From assembly GCA_900012615.1 (NCBI GenBank), contig LT009757.1, forward strand, positions 611,205 through 675,204: a stretch of DNA of 64,000 nucleotides, given 5' to 3'. The notes below the pieces were generated by a model. It made no database searches. It worked only from the letters and a program-made list of their open reading frames with translations, and was not told the DNA's origin. How positions within the stretch are numbered: the first letter of the stretch is position 1; every line of letters starts with the position of its first letter. A program made the translations under genes and the position numbers. This stretch comes from Agrobacterium genomosp. 13 str. CFBP 6927. Lineage in GTDB: Bacteria; Pseudomonadota; Alphaproteobacteria; Rhizobiales; Rhizobiaceae. Below, in pieces: positions 1-9,336 of this stretch.

Positions 1-96
1 CGAAGGGGGCAGGATGAGGGGGCGCTAGCTCTCTGCATATCTCTACCCTCGCCCCCTCATCCCGCTGCCGCGACCTTCTCCCCGGCGGGGAGAAGG
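1..96. repeat. Rhizobial palindromic intergenic repeat (RIME-like), cut by the window edge
   Basis: Two inverted repeats lie side by side. GGATGAGGGGGCG (12-24) pairs with its complement at 50-62, and CCTTCTCCCC (74-83) pairs with GGGGAGAAGG (87-96) around a 3-nt loop. From memory, elements with this CTTCTCCCC/GGGGAGAAG core are scattered through rhizobial intergenic DNA and resemble the RIME mosaic family; the family name is inference. A reading frame running leftward through it is composed of the repeat and is not a gene. The element probably continues left of position 1. Confidence 0.6.
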
Positions 97-208
97 AGAC
101 AAGCCGTGCTCGCTCGATCCGACCTCAATCTCTGAAACTTGCTCAGCCCTCCCTTGCCTCGAACCTCCTCCTGCCATAAAAGAACAAAAAGTGAACTTTG
201 AGGGCGAT

Positions 209-1306
209 ATGAGCGAGACAGCGGCACCGGCGCTGAAGGAAATCTTCAACCACGAAAAACTGCGGCACATCGCCGATCAGACAAAGGCCGTCTACGCGCC
301 TTTTGACGTTTCCGCCTTCATGGCGCTCGCCACCGAAAACCTCGAGGCTCTGGGCATCATGCAGCGCATGCGGCAGGTGGCGACAAGCCTGCACGCCACG
401 CTTCCCGGTGGCTACGCCCGCAATATCGAAATTCTGACCGCCGCCGCCCCCGGAATAGGCAACGGTTTCGCATCCATTTCGCTGCCGGAATATGTAGCCC
501 TCCATGGGCTCGACGATTTCGATATTTCCATGCAGGCGCTGCAATATTTCACCCGCTTCGGTTCCTCGGAATTCGCCATCCGGCATTTTCTGCAGAAGGA
601 TATCTCCCGCACTCTTGCGGTGATGGAAACATGGTCTCAGCACGAAAACGAGCATGTGCGGCGGCTGGCGAGCGAGGGCTGCCGGCCGCGCCTGCCCTGG
701 TCGTTCCAGCTCAAGCCGCTGATCGACGATCCGTCTCCGGTTGTCGCGATCCTCGACGCCATGAAGGCCGACGAGGCTCTTTACGTGCGTAAATCCGTCG
801 CCAATCATCTGAACGACATCACCAAGGACAATCCCGCTTTCGTACTGGCGCTCATCGACTCATGGCCGAAGGAGAACCCGCATACGCGCTGGATCGTCCG
901 GCAGGCCTTGCGCACGCTGATCAAGAAGGGTGACGCCGCAGCGCTTGCCCATCTCGGCGCGCATGAGGAAGCAGAAATTGCACTTGAGGCGTTTCAGGTG
1001 TCTCCGGAAAAAGTTGCCCTCGGCAATCCGGTGCGGATTTCAGCCGCCTTCACCTCCACAGCCAAAGGCGCGCAGAAGCTGGTGATCGACTATGCCGTGC
1101 ACTACGTGAAGAAGAGCGGTGACGCTTCGGCGAAGGTCTTCAAATGGAAAGAGATCGAGCTTCAGCCGGGTGAAACACTAAACCTGTCGATAAGCCGCGC
1201 CATGCGCGATTTCACCACCCGCAAGCACTATGCGGGTGTTCACAAGGTTGATCTCATGCTCAATGGCCGACTGGCGGCCGAAGCCTCTTTCGAGCTTGTG
1301 ATCTGA
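209..1306 (+). CDS. DNA alkylation repair protein, AlkC-type DNA glycosylase
   Basis: A 365-residue protein of the AlkC/AlkD HEAT-repeat glycosylase superfamily, which excises cationic alkylated bases such as 3-methyladenine without base flipping. The signature HVRRLASEGCRPRLPW (about residues 144-159) marks the AlkC branch. It is followed by HEAT-like helices (about 160-260). The last ~100 residues are beta-rich (LVIDYAVHYVKKSG...), matching the Ig-like C-terminal domain known in some AlkC proteins. A GTG 18 bases upstream is in frame, but the ATG at 209 has GAGGG at a good distance. It is monocistronic and converges on the sulfate transporter operon with only 16 bases between stops. Confidence 0.85.
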   Translation: MSETAAPALKEIFNHEKLRHIADQTKAVYAPFDVSAFMALATENLEALGIMQRMRQVATSLHATLPGGYARNIEILTAAAPGIGNGFASISLPEYVALHGLDDFDISMQALQYFTRFGSSEFAIRHFLQKDISRTLAVMETWSQHENEHVRRLASEGCRPRLPWSFQLKPLIDDPSPVVAILDAMKADEALYVRKSVANHLNDITKDNPAFVLALIDSWPKENPHTRWIVRQALRTLIKKGDAAALAHLGAHEEAEIALEAFQVSPEKVALGNPVRISAAFTSTAKGAQKLVIDYAVHYVKKSGDASAKVFKWKEIELQPGETLNLSISRAMRDFTTRKHYAGVHKVDLMLNGRLAAEASFELVI

Positions 1307-1322
1307 GCCTGCCGAGGGCGTC

Positions 1323-2348
1323 TCACGCCGCCGGGAAAATCTTTGCCCGGCGGATGATGACGGAACCACGGTCTCCGGCAGCGACATCGTTTTCCGGCGG
1401 CACATCGAATTCCAGGACATCGCCGCCATCGGTGTTGGCGATCACCCGGCGCTCACCCGCCCGGTCGAGAACCCGGGCCACGGAAGCCGGAATGCCCTCA
1501 TGCAGATCCTCCCATTCCAGATCGGAGGGGCGGGCATAAATCTCGACAGCGCCATCCGCCTGACCATAGGAAAAAGGCAGCTCATTGTCGCCCACATAGA
1601 CCTTGCCGCCCCGCGCTACACCGGACACCCGATTGGCATCGCCCAGAAAGCGCATGACGAAGGCGCTGTTCGGCTGGCGGCAGACTTCCTTGGGCGTGCC
1701 CTGCTGAACAATCTCACCCTGATTGAGAATGACGACACGGTCAGCCAGATCGAGCGCCTCTTCCTGGTCATGCGTCACGAAAATCGTGGTGATACCAAGC
1801 GCATCGTGAATTTCCCGCAGCCAGCGGCGCAGGTCACGGCGCACATTGGCATCCAGCGCCCCGAAAGGCTCATCCAGTAGAAGAACTTTCGGATCAACCG
1901 AAAGCGCACGCGCCAATGCCACGCGCTGCCGTTGCCCGCCGGATATCTGCGCCGGAAACCGGTCGCCGAGACCATCAAGTTTGACGAGGTTCAGAAGTTC
2001 CCTGACGCGGGCGTCGATTGCCGACCTGTCGCGCTTGACCTTCGATACCTTCATGCCGAAGGCAATGTTTTCGTGGAGCGTCATATGCGGGAAAAGCGCG
2101 TAATGCTGGAACACGAAACCGACGCCGCGATCGCGCACCGGAATATTGGTGGCGTCCTCGTCTCCGAAAAAGATGCGGCCGCCATCGCTATATTCGAGAC
2201 CGGCGACCATGCGCAGAATCGTCGTCTTGCCTGAACCGGAGGGGCCGAGCAGCGCCAGAAGCTCACCGCTTTCAATATCCAGCGAAACATCGCGGACGGC
2301 ACGGAAGGTGTCGAAGGTCTTCACCACATTTTCGAGGCGGATTTTCAT
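1323..2348 (-). CDS. cysA: Sulfate/thiosulfate ABC importer ATPase CysA
   Basis: A 341-residue ATPase that powers sulfate/thiosulfate import at the inner membrane. It has Walker [10 protein letters not shown] (about residue 35), Q-loop VFQHYALF, signature [15 protein letters not shown], Walker [13 protein letters not shown] and the H-loop THDQEEA. A C-terminal TOBE-like regulatory part follows residue ~240, as usual for CysA/MalK-type ATPases. The reading frame stays open far upstream, but the family start MKIRLEN is at 2348, five bases after the cysW stop. It is the last gene of the sbp-cysT-cysW-cysA operon. Confidence 0.96.
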   Translation of the reverse strand: MKIRLENVVKTFDTFRAVRDVSLDIESGELLALLGPSGSGKTTILRMVAGLEYSDGGRIFFGDEDATNIPVRDRGVGFVFQHYALFPHMTLHENIAFGMKVSKVKRDRSAIDARVRELLNLVKLDGLGDRFPAQISGGQRQRVALARALSVDPKVLLLDEPFGALDANVRRDLRRWLREIHDALGITTIFVTHDQEEALDLADRVVILNQGEIVQQGTPKEVCRQPNSAFVMRFLGDANRVSGVARGGKVYVGDNELPFSYGQADGAVEIYARPSDLEWEDLHEGIPASVARVLDRAGERRVIANTDGGDVLEFDVPPENDVAAGDRGSVIIRRAKIFPAA

Positions 2349-2353
2349 GGGAA

Positions 2354-3241
2354 TCAGGTCTCCGTGGCGATGGCGGCACCGCCATTGGTCTTTTTGGCTC
2401 CGCGCCCTGCGCCGCGCCGTTCCAGCGCCACCTTGGCGATGATGGTGACGACGGCGAGCAAAGCGAGGATGGAGGCCGAGGCAAAGGCGCCGGCCGTCTG
2501 GTAATCGTGATAAAGCAGCTCGATATGCAGCGGCAGCGTGTTGGTCTGGCCGCGAATATTGCCCGAGACGACCGACACCGCGCCAAACTCGCCCATCACG
2601 CGGGCGTTGCACAGCACCACGCCATAAAGCAGCGCCCATTTGATGTTCGGCAGCGTTACCGAAAAGAAGGTGCGCCAACCGGACGCACCGAGAGACGTCG
2701 CCGCCTCCTCGAGATCGCGGCCCTGCGCCTGCATCAGCGGGATAAGTTCACGCGCCACGAAGGGTGCGGTGACGAACATCGACGCGATGACAATGCCGGG
2801 AAGCGCAAACAGTATCTTGATGTCATGCGCATCAAGGAACGGGCCGAAAAGCCCCTGCAGCCCGTAAACGAAGAGATAGGCGACACCGGCGACGATCGGC
2901 GAGATGGAGAAAGGTATCTCGATCAGCACCAGCAGGAAGCGCCGGCCGGGGAAATCGAACTTGGTGATCGCCCATGCCGCCGCAACGCCGAAGACCGTAT
3001 TGACCGGCACGGCGATCAACGCCGTCAGCACCGTCAGCATGATCGCGTGGCGGGTATCTGGATGGGTAATGGTGGCCGAATAGACCTTCCAGCCCTGCGA
3101 AAAGGCCTCGACGCCGATGATGATGAGGGGTGCCACAACCAGCAGGGCGCCGATCACAAGAACGAAAGCGATCAGGCTGCGGCGAACCCAGGTTGCATCA
3201 CCAACGCGCGGCGGCTTGCGATGCGAGGAAATGGCGTTCAT
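2354..3241 (-). CDS. cysW: Sulfate ABC importer permease CysW
   Basis: A 295-residue inner-membrane permease with six predicted helices. The cytoplasmic EAA loop reads [21 protein letters not shown] (about residues 180-200) and would dock on CysA. The order after cysT and the late [20 protein letters not shown] segment, typical of CysW, separate it from the CysT partner. The start lies three bases after the cysT stop, so translation is probably coupled. Length is normal for the family and nothing is missing. Confidence 0.95.
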   Translation of the reverse strand: MNAISSHRKPPRVGDATWVRRSLIAFVLVIGALLVVAPLIIIGVEAFSQGWKVYSATITHPDTRHAIMLTVLTALIAVPVNTVFGVAAAWAITKFDFPGRRFLLVLIEIPFSISPIVAGVAYLFVYGLQGLFGPFLDAHDIKILFALPGIVIASMFVTAPFVARELIPLMQAQGRDLEEAATSLGASGWRTFFSVTLPNIKWALLYGVVLCNARVMGEFGAVSVVSGNIRGQTNTLPLHIELLYHDYQTAGAFASASILALLAVVTIIAKVALERRGAGRGAKKTNGGAAIATET

Positions 3242-3244
3242 GTC

Positions 3245-4087
3245 TCAGCTCCTCACCGTGTAGCGAAGCGCGCGCGCCTGCAGGTAATTGGTCACCGCCA
3301 ACATCACGAAAGCGGTGATGAGCAGCACGGAAGCAATGGCCGCGGCGGCCTGATAATCATATTCCTCGAGCCGGATGAAGATCAGCAATGCCGTGATTTC
3401 CGTCGAGAACGGTTGATTGCCCGCGATGAAGATGATCGCCCCGAATTCGCCGAGGCTGCGGGCGAAGGACAGCGAAAGACCGGCGAGCAGTGCCGGCGTC
3501 AGGAGCGGCAGGATGACCTTGCGAAAGATTTCAAGATCGGAACCGCCAAGCGACTGCGCCGCTTCCTCCAGCGCCGGATCGAGGTCTTCCAGCACCGGCT
3601 GCACGGTGCGCACGATGAAGGGCAGGCTGGTAAAGGCCATCGCCACCATGATGCCGAGTGGCGTATAGGCCACCTTGATGCCGAGCGGCGCAAGCAACGA
3701 ACCGAACCAGCCATTGCCCGCAAACAGCGTAGTAAGCGCGATGCCGGCAACGGCGGTGGGAAGCGCAAAAGGCAGGTCGACAATGGCATCGATAAGACGC
3801 CAGCCGGGAAAACGGTATCGTGTCAGCACCCAGGCGAGCGCCAGCCCGAAGATGACGTTGAAGAGCGTGGCGGCGAGCGCGCAAAGCACGGTCACGCGGT
3901 AACTTGCAACGGCGCGTGGCGAGGAGATGATCGACCAATATTCGGCCGGCCCAAGGCTAGCGGCCTTGAACACCAGCGCCGAGAGCGGCAGGAGTACGAT
4001 GATGGCGACATAAGTGAGGGTAACGCCAAGGGACAATTTAAGTCCCGGCAGAACATTCCGCTTCAAACCCCGCCCCCATTTCATCAT
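3245..4087 (-). CDS. cysT: Sulfate ABC importer permease CysT (CysU)
   Basis: A 280-residue partner permease with about six helices and an EAA loop (EEAAQSLGGSDLEIFRKVILP, near residues 170-190). LGEFGAIIFIAGNQPFSTEI close to the C-terminus is the CysT hallmark. It forms the translocation pore with CysW. It is separated from the upstream binding-protein gene by 54 bases that hold a perfect 9-bp hairpin, so its transcript level is likely lower than that of the binding protein. Confidence 0.95.
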   Translation of the reverse strand: MMKWGRGLKRNVLPGLKLSLGVTLTYVAIIVLLPLSALVFKAASLGPAEYWSIISSPRAVASYRVTVLCALAATLFNVIFGLALAWVLTRYRFPGWRLIDAIVDLPFALPTAVAGIALTTLFAGNGWFGSLLAPLGIKVAYTPLGIMVAMAFTSLPFIVRTVQPVLEDLDPALEEAAQSLGGSDLEIFRKVILPLLTPALLAGLSLSFARSLGEFGAIIFIAGNQPFSTEITALLIFIRLEEYDYQAAAAIASVLLITAFVMLAVTNYLQARALRYTVRS

Positions 4088-4091
4088 AAAG

Positions 4092-4117
4092 CGACCCGGC
4101 AGTTTCCCGCCGGGTCG
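4092..4117 (-). terminator. Intercistronic hairpin between sbp and cysT
   Basis: CGACCCGGC (4092-4100) pairs perfectly with GCCGGGTCG (4109-4117) around an 8-nt loop. In the minus direction it lies just after the sbp stop and just before the cysT start, and only CTTT follows it. It probably acts as a leaky terminator or a 3' RNA stabiliser, giving more binding protein than permease. That role is inferred from position and from similar hairpins in other ABC importer operons. Confidence 0.7.
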
Positions 4118-4141
4118 TTTGCCTGTTGCATATCGCTGTGA

Positions 4142-5128
4142 TTAACGGCTGCCGTAAAGCGTATCAAGCGTCGCGCCGGATGCAAAATGCTCTTTCTGGA
4201 TTTTATTCCAGCCGCCGAAGGCGTCGTTGACGTTGACGAGGCGAATGGCCGGGAACTTGTCCTTGAACTCGCCGACGACCTTCTCATTGTGAACGCGGTG
4301 ACCGAATTCGGCGGCGATGCGCTGGCCTTCTTCGGTGTAGAGGAAATCGAGATAGCTCTTTGCCAGATCGCGGGAACCGCGCTTGTCGACGACCTTGTCC
4401 ACCACGGCGACCGGGAATTCGGCCAGCAGGCTGACGGAGGGCACGACGCCTTCCACCTTGTCGGCGCCATATTGCTTGGCGATGCCGCGGGTCTCGGCCT
4501 CAAAAGTGATCAGCACATCGCCGATTTCACGCTCCACGAAAGTGGTGGTGGCAGCACGGCCTCCGGTGTCGAATACCGGGGTGTTGTCGAAGATTTTCTT
4601 GACGAATTCCTGAACCTTCTTCTCGTCGCCGTTGAACTTCTCCTTGGCGTAAGCCGTCGCGGCGAGATAGGTGTAGCGGGCATTACCAGAGGTCTTCGGA
4701 TTGGGGAAAACCACCTTCACATCGTCACGGGCAAGATCGTCCCAATCCTTGATCTTTTTGGGGTTTCCAGCGCGAACGAGGAAGGACGGGAAGGAATAGA
4801 ACGGCGAAGCGTCATTCGGGAAATCCTTCTGCCAGTCGGCGGAAACAAAACCCTGCTTCACCAGAAAATCGACATCGGTGACCTGGTTGAAGGTAACGAC
4901 ATCGGCTTCCAGACCCTCGACGATGGCGCGCGCCTGCTTGGAGGTGCCGGCATGCGACTGATCGACCGTAACGCCCGGATGCTGCTTGATGAACGCCTCG
5001 TTTTCGGCGGCAAAGACCTCACGGGCGACGTCGTAGGACGCGTTGAGGATGGTGGTCGGAGACTGTGCCTGCGCCGCGCCAGCAATGAGAGCGGCAATGG
5101 CAGTGCCGATGATAAGAAGACGTTTCAT
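4142..5128 (-). CDS. Periplasmic sulfate-binding protein
   Basis: A 328-residue periplasmic receptor (Sbp/CysP family) for sulfate or thiosulfate. The signal peptide is MKRLLIIGTAIAALIAGAAQA. Family motifs include NASYDVAREVF, DQSHAGTSKQARAI and NPKTSGNARYTYLAA. The first gene of the operon; the start has GGGGG upstream (5129-5140). Sequence alone does not settle whether sulfate (Sbp) or thiosulfate (CysP) is preferred. The 173 bases upstream must hold the operon promoter, but I could not assign a clear site. Confidence 0.94.
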   Translation of the reverse strand: MKRLLIIGTAIAALIAGAAQAQSPTTILNASYDVAREVFAAENEAFIKQHPGVTVDQSHAGTSKQARAIVEGLEADVVTFNQVTDVDFLVKQGFVSADWQKDFPNDASPFYSFPSFLVRAGNPKKIKDWDDLARDDVKVVFPNPKTSGNARYTYLAATAYAKEKFNGDEKKVQEFVKKIFDNTPVFDTGGRAATTTFVEREIGDVLITFEAETRGIAKQYGADKVEGVVPSVSLLAEFPVAVVDKVVDKRGSRDLAKSYLDFLYTEEGQRIAAEFGHRVHNEKVVGEFKDKFPAIRLVNVNDAFGGWNKIQKEHFASGATLDTLYGSR

Positions 5129-5301
5129 GAATACCCCCGGAAAATCGAATGGTCGTCAACATAACGGGCGGCGGCAACACCCGCGAGAAACAGCCGTGCG
5201 TTAGGGAGCCGGGGATTGGAAATTCCGCCCAAACAGGAGCAGTTCAAAAGACGATGATTTCATATTTGGCTGCAGGCCGGATTTCTTTTGCGTCGCACAA
5301 T

Positions 5302-6387
5302 CTAGAGGCGATGTTCGGGAAACAGATTTCCGGCATGTTCGGGAAAATACGGCGAAAGATCTTCTGCACGCACCTCTTCCAGCCGCGCCGGCCGCCAACG
5401 GGGATTGCGATCCTTGTCGACCAAGGCAGCGCGCACGCCCTCATAAAAATCATGGCCCCGCAATATTTCGGTACCGGCGGCAAATTCGCGCTCCAGGCAT
5501 TCAATGAGGCTCGCGCTTTCCCGGCCGAGGCGAAGCAATTTCAGGGTCAGCTTCAGGCTGGTGGGGGAGCGTTTCTGGAGGACCTCGAGGGTCTCTCGCG
5601 AAAACGCATCATAGCGTGCAGAAAGTGCCGCAAAAATCTCCTCCACCGTGTCGAAACGGAATGTCGCGTCGATGATATCGCGGTTTAAAGCCAGCACACC
5701 TTCGCCCGCATCGACGGCGTAGGCCGCGATCGCCGCCTCGATACCTTCAATATCCTTCGCCCGCGATAGATCCGCCACGAGAGATTCGAGACCCTCCGAA
5801 GGCATGAGATAATCGGCGAAACCGGCATAGATCGCATCGGCGCCAGCGACGGCATTGCCGGTCAATCCCAGCCAGGTGCCGCATTCGCCCGGCGCTTTCG
5901 GCAGAAGCCAGGAGCCTCCGACGTCTGGAAAGTAACCGATGCCCGTTTCCGGCATGGCGAGCCTTGTCCGCTCCGTGACGATGCGGTGGCTGCCATGGGC
6001 GGAAATACCGACGCCGCCGCCCATGACGATGCCGTCCATCAGCGCCACATAGGGTTTGCCAAAACGGGCGATGCGATAATTGAGCGGGAACTCTTCCCGC
6101 CAGAAATCAAGCACCTGCGGGTCACCCGCCTTGCCCAGATCATGAATGATGCGAACATCCCCGCCGGCGCAAAGGCCCCTTTCACCTTCTCCTGACAACA
6201 CCACACAGGAAACCTCGGGATCATTCTCAAAACGGGCAAGCGCCTGAAACAGGAGGCGAACCATCGGCACTGTCAGACTGTTGATGGCTTTCGGGCGGTT
6301 GAGGCGGATGATACCTGCACCTCCCCGCTGCTCGACGATGACCTGCGCCTCCGCTTCGGTTGCAAGCTCCAAGGTCCCCTCCTGCAC
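5302..6387 (-). CDS. Enoyl-CoA hydratase/isomerase family protein, probable 3-hydroxyisobutyryl-CoA hydrolase
   Basis: A 361-residue crotonase-fold protein. The N-terminal core (residues ~15-200) carries oxyanion-hole elements CAGGDVR and DGIVMGGGVG, and the METGIGYFPDVGGSWLLPK segment typical of the HIBCH subgroup rather than simple hydratases. The long C-terminal part (about 210-350), with LQKRSPTSLKLTL, is also HIBCH-like. The expected role is hydrolysis of 3-hydroxyisobutyryl-CoA in valine breakdown; an enoyl-CoA hydratase of other specificity is the alternative. It stands alone on the minus strand, 173 bases upstream of the sulfate operon, with no other valine genes nearby. Confidence 0.82.
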   Translation of the reverse strand: MQEGTLELATEAEAQVIVEQRGGAGIIRLNRPKAINSLTVPMVRLLFQALARFENDPEVSCVVLSGEGERGLCAGGDVRIIHDLGKAGDPQVLDFWREEFPLNYRIARFGKPYVALMDGIVMGGGVGISAHGSHRIVTERTRLAMPETGIGYFPDVGGSWLLPKAPGECGTWLGLTGNAVAGADAIYAGFADYLMPSEGLESLVADLSRAKDIEGIEAAIAAYAVDAGEGVLALNRDIIDATFRFDTVEEIFAALSARYDAFSRETLEVLQKRSPTSLKLTLKLLRLGRESASLIECLEREFAAGTEILRGHDFYEGVRAALVDKDRNPRWRPARLEEVRAEDLSPYFPEHAGNLFPEHRL

Positions 6388-6654
6388 TATTGTTCATCCG
6401 CCCATCTTGGCGGGGTTGGCCTCATCACGCAACGTTGATGTTGTCGTGTGGGAACGTCTTTCGCCTAAACCGCTTTCACCAGCGTAAAATGCCTGAAATC
6501 CGCTTTCGCAATGCAGCATGTTTGCTTGACGCCCGGAAGATCATGGCATGTAATGCAACTTGGAAATGCCGGCATTGATTCCTGTCGAGCGTGTGCCGGA
6601 CCAAGCGGGATGTCGCCTTCTCAAAGGCGCTGTAAACAGCAACGGGAGACGAGC

Positions 6655-6912
6655 ATGCAGGTTTCGGAAAACGAATGGATCAGTAAACGGGCCTATACCC
6701 TCTGGGAAAAGGAAGGCCACCCCCACGGCCGCGATGCGGAACACTGGGCACAGGCAAAACACGAATTTTCGCTTTTGAAGACATCGGAAGCGACGAAACC
6801 GGCGCAGCGCAAGAAGGCAGCTCCCAAGGCGGTTTCCGCTGAAGCCGCTCCGGACGCAGAGACGCCAGCAAAACCCAAGGCCCGTGCCCGCAAGGCTGCG
6901 GCCGCGAAATAA
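6655..6912 (+). CDS. DUF2934 domain protein
   Basis: An 85-residue basic protein. The first ~40 residues (WISKRAYTLWEKEGHPHGRD) match the DUF2934 pattern seen in many rhizobia. The rest is Lys/Ala/Pro-rich (KPKARARKAAAAK), like a histone H1 tail, which suggests nucleic-acid contact; the function is unknown. The ATG at 6655 follows GGGAG; longer in-frame starts upstream have no such site. A bidirectional hairpin separates it from the convergent SH3 gene. Confidence 0.8.
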   Translation: MQVSENEWISKRAYTLWEKEGHPHGRDAEHWAQAKHEFSLLKTSEATKPAQRKKAAPKAVSAEAAPDAETPAKPKARARKAAAAK

Positions 6913-6944
6913 GCGCCCGACCGATAGTCAAAAGCAGCATATGA

Positions 6945-6980
6945 AAAGCCCGACGAAATCTCGCCGGGCTTTGTGTTTTT
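6945..6980. terminator. Bidirectional rho-independent terminator
   Basis: AAAGCCCG (6945-6952) pairs with CGGGCTTT (6965-6972), with further CGA/TCG pairing inside, followed by TGTGTTTTT on the plus strand. It lies between the convergent DUF2934 and SH3 genes and overlaps the stop of the latter. Confidence 0.85.
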
Positions 6981-7770
6981 AGCGTGGGTCGCAACCCGGG
7001 TCGCCGATCCGGCATCCACCCTGGGGGTTTTCCGAGGCGGGCGCACGACGTGGGTCGTCCCACTGACGGCGTTCGGGACGGCGCTGACCTTCGTCCTGAT
7101 TCGGCTGGCGATCGCGATTGCGGTCGCGGTTTTCCTCTTCGAAGCGCGGGCGATTATCCTCGCGGCGCGGCCTGTCACCCTGGTTTCTGTCACCCTGGTT
7201 CCAGTCACCGTAACGGCGCTCCCAGCGTCCGTCATTCGGTCCGCCGCCCTGGCGCGGATCGCGCCATTCGTCACGGCGGCCGTCTCGCCACTCGTCGCGC
7301 GGACGCGGCCGGTCCCAGTCGCCACGCGGCGGCGGAGGGGCCACATTCCAGTAACCGCCGGAGGGCGGCGGGCGACGCCAGCGATCACGCTCGCGATAGA
7401 AATCGCGGTCGCGGTAATAACGGTCCCAGTAACGACCGGCTTCGAAGGTGATCACCGGAACGCCGAGATCACGATAATAGCGCGGCTCTACATAGACCCG
7501 ATTTTGCCGGTACGTCGTCTGGATATAGCGACCGGCGACCCAGCCGCGACCGCTGACGAAAGAGACGTCGCACCACGGCGTATCGGACAGGCAGCCATGC
7601 ACCGTCAAGGGCGCGCCAGCCGGGATGACAACGACGGCCGGATAGGCCGTGCTCGGGCCGGAGCGCATATTCACATTCGCGGTGGCAAAGCCGCGCGTCG
7701 CGGCTTCGGCAAGTGCCGGCGCGGCGAGCATGGCCACCAGCGCTATTGCGCCAAACAGTTTTTTCTTCAC
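6979..7770 (-). CDS. Secreted bacterial SH3-domain protein with Arg/Asp-rich tail
   Basis: A 263-residue exported protein. A signal peptide ([20 protein letters not shown]) is followed by an SH3b domain (about residues 28-85: [29 protein letters not shown]), which commonly binds cell-wall or protein ligands in the periplasm. From about residue 110 the protein becomes low-complexity, rich in Arg, Asp, Tyr, Trp and Pro ([12 protein letters not shown]), ending with [13 protein letters not shown]. The GTG start at 7770 has GGAG eight bases upstream; an upstream in-frame extension lacks a signal peptide and is rejected. The tail sequence suggests an intrinsically disordered region; its role is unknown. 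Confidence 0.8.
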   Translation of the reverse strand: MKKKLFGAIALVAMLAAPALAEAATRGFATANVNMRSGPSTAYPAVVVIPAGAPLTVHGCLSDTPWCDVSFVSGRGWVAGRYIQTTYRQNRVYVEPRYYRDLGVPVITFEAGRYWDRYYRDRDFYRERDRWRRPPPSGGYWNVAPPPPRGDWDRPRPRDEWRDGRRDEWRDPRQGGGPNDGRWERRYGDWNQGDRNQGDRPRREDNRPRFEEENRDRNRDRQPNQDEGQRRPERRQWDDPRRAPASENPQGGCRIGDPGCDPR

Positions 7771-8028
7771 TTCTTTCTCCTCAAGCAAAGGCCCGCTTTG
7801 CCCATGTCGGCATCCATCGCTGTCGATGGACGAGTATGCGTTCCGCATACTGCCACGACCGGAAAATACGCGTTCCTCCATGAACGCAGCATGAAACAAA
7901 TGAGGCACCCCATCGGTTCCACCTGCGGCAATGAGGCGCCCGACAATTTGCCGGCGGAATGGACCGCCGGTCTTGACTTCGGGGGGCAATCATCCGACTT
8001 CAATGCAACAGCAATATGGAGCAGAACC

Positions 8029-8775
8029 ATGAGCGAAACCGCAAAGACGACCGTCGACCAGAGCGAGGTGGATCGCTTCTCCGCGATGGCTGCGGAATGG
8101 TGGAGCCCAACAGGCAAGTTCCGCCCGCTGCACAAATTCAATCCCGTGCGGCTGGAATATATCCGCAACCGCATCTGCGACAATTTCGGCCGCGACCCGA
8201 AAGCGCACCGCCCGCTGGAAGGGCTGCGCGTGCTGGATATCGGCTGCGGCGGCGGTCTTCTTTCCGAGCCGGTGGCACGTATGGGCGCGGATGTCGTGGG
8301 CGCCGATCCTTCGGAAAAGAATATCGGCATCGCCTCCACCCATGCGCGGGAAAGCGGTGTGACCGTCGACTACCGCGCCGTGACCGCCGAACAATTGCTG
8401 GAGGCCGGCGAAACCTTTGACGTCGTCCTCAACATGGAGGTGGTCGAACATGTGGCCAATGTCGACCTCTTCGTCACCACCTGCGCGAAAATGGTCCGCC
8501 CCGGCGGGCTGATGTTTGCCGCCACCATCAACCGTACGCTCAAAGCCCGGGCGCTGGCGATCTTCGCCGCCGAAAACGTGCTGCGCTGGCTGCCGCGCGG
8601 CACGCACCAGTATGAGAAGCTGGTTCGCCCGGAAGAGCTCGAGCGGCCGCTGGTGGCAAGCGGCATGGATATCGTCCACCGCACCGGCGTCTTCTACAAC
8701 GTGCTGCAGGACAGCTGGAATCTTTCGCCGGACATGGATGTCAATTACATGATGCTGGCGAAAAGGCCGTCGTAA
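8029..8775 (+). CDS. ubiG: Ubiquinone biosynthesis O-methyltransferase UbiG
   Basis: A 248-residue class I SAM methyltransferase for both O-methylation steps of ubiquinone synthesis. Motif I is [19 protein letters not shown] (about residues 68-86) and post-I is [11 protein letters not shown]. The N-terminal [20 protein letters not shown] and the late [14 protein letters not shown] are UbiG hallmarks. The frame is open far upstream through the SH3 gene's opposite strand; the ATG at 8029 matches the family start. The gene is alone here, without other ubi genes. Confidence 0.95.
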   Translation: MSETAKTTVDQSEVDRFSAMAAEWWSPTGKFRPLHKFNPVRLEYIRNRICDNFGRDPKAHRPLEGLRVLDIGCGGGLLSEPVARMGADVVGADPSEKNIGIASTHARESGVTVDYRAVTAEQLLEAGETFDVVLNMEVVEHVANVDLFVTTCAKMVRPGGLMFAATINRTLKARALAIFAAENVLRWLPRGTHQYEKLVRPEELERPLVASGMDIVHRTGVFYNVLQDSWNLSPDMDVNYMMLAKRPS

Positions 8776-8800
8776 ACTCGTGCACCCAACTCTCCGTCAT

Positions 8801-8867
8801 GGTCGGGTTTAACCCGACCGTCGATTTGCGAACGTTGGGATGCATCCTCGGGTCAGGCCCGAGGATG
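8801..8867. repeat. Pair of palindromic intergenic repeats after ubiG
   Basis: GGTCGGGTT T AACCCGACC (8801-8819) is an almost gapless palindrome. CATCCTCGGG (8843-8852) pairs perfectly with CCCGAGGATG (8858-8867). The second type (ATCCTCGGG...CCCGAGGAT) is a repeat I recognise from many rhizobial intergenic regions. They lie between convergent ubiG and the DUF1178 gene and may serve as transcription end points. Confidence 0.65.
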
Positions 8868-8907
8868 ACCCTGCTTATTGGTCGATATCGTCAAAACCGA
8901 ATGAAGT

Positions 8908-9336
8908 TCAATTAACGTCGTCAGGCAGCACTGGCAGGGGGGCGATCTCAATGCCCTCGTCCAGCAGGGCCTTGGCATCCTGAGCCGAGGCATGGCCGAT
9001 GATGCCGCGTTCGTCGGCCTCGCCATAGTGGATCTTGCGGGCCTCTTCGGGAAATTTATCGCCGACATCTTCCGCATTCGCGCGAATATTGGCGACGGCT
9101 TCACGGATTTTTGCCAATGCTTCTTTTTTCGCCGTGTCCATGGCGAGTGTCTGGCGTTCATCCTTCTTGCGGGCGGTGGAGACCGAAGGCGCCATCAGAA
9201 GTTTGGAGACCTGCACTGAATTGCAGACCGGACAGGACAGGAAGCCGCGCTGCAACTGATTGTCGAAATCGTCACTCCCGGAAAACCAGCCTTCGAACTC
9301 ATGGCCCTTGTCACAGGCCAGCGCATAACGGATCAC
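8908..9336 (-). CDS. DUF1178 family protein
   Basis: A 142-residue protein. The N-terminal MIRYALACDKGHEFEGWF and CPVCNSVQVSKLLMAPSV match the DUF1178 pattern. Cys8/His12 and the CPVC pair suggest a small zinc ribbon. The C-terminal half (FPEEARKIHYGEADERGI) is also typical. The function is not known. Its ATG overlaps the stop of the upstream nitrilase gene by four bases (ATGA), so the two are translationally coupled; this grxC-nitrilase-DUF1178 order is common in alphaproteobacteria. Confidence 0.9.
   Translation of the reverse strand: MIRYALACDKGHEFEGWFSGSDDFDNQLQRGFLSCPVCNSVQVSKLLMAPSVSTARKKDERQTLAMDTAKKEALAKIREAVANIRANAEDVGDKFPEEARKIHYGEADERGIIGHASAQDAKALLDEGIEIAPLPVLPDDVN

Noticed and set aside
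2507..4141. Long plus-strand frame opposite cysT/cysW (544 codons)
   Set aside because: Composition (His, Gln, Arg and Asp-rich) is that of an antisense shadow of membrane genes; cysT and cysW are certain on the other strand.
5129..5301. Riboswitch or leader upstream of the sulfate operon
   Set aside because: No conserved rhizobial SAM-II or other riboswitch core could be seen by eye; a covariance search would be needed.
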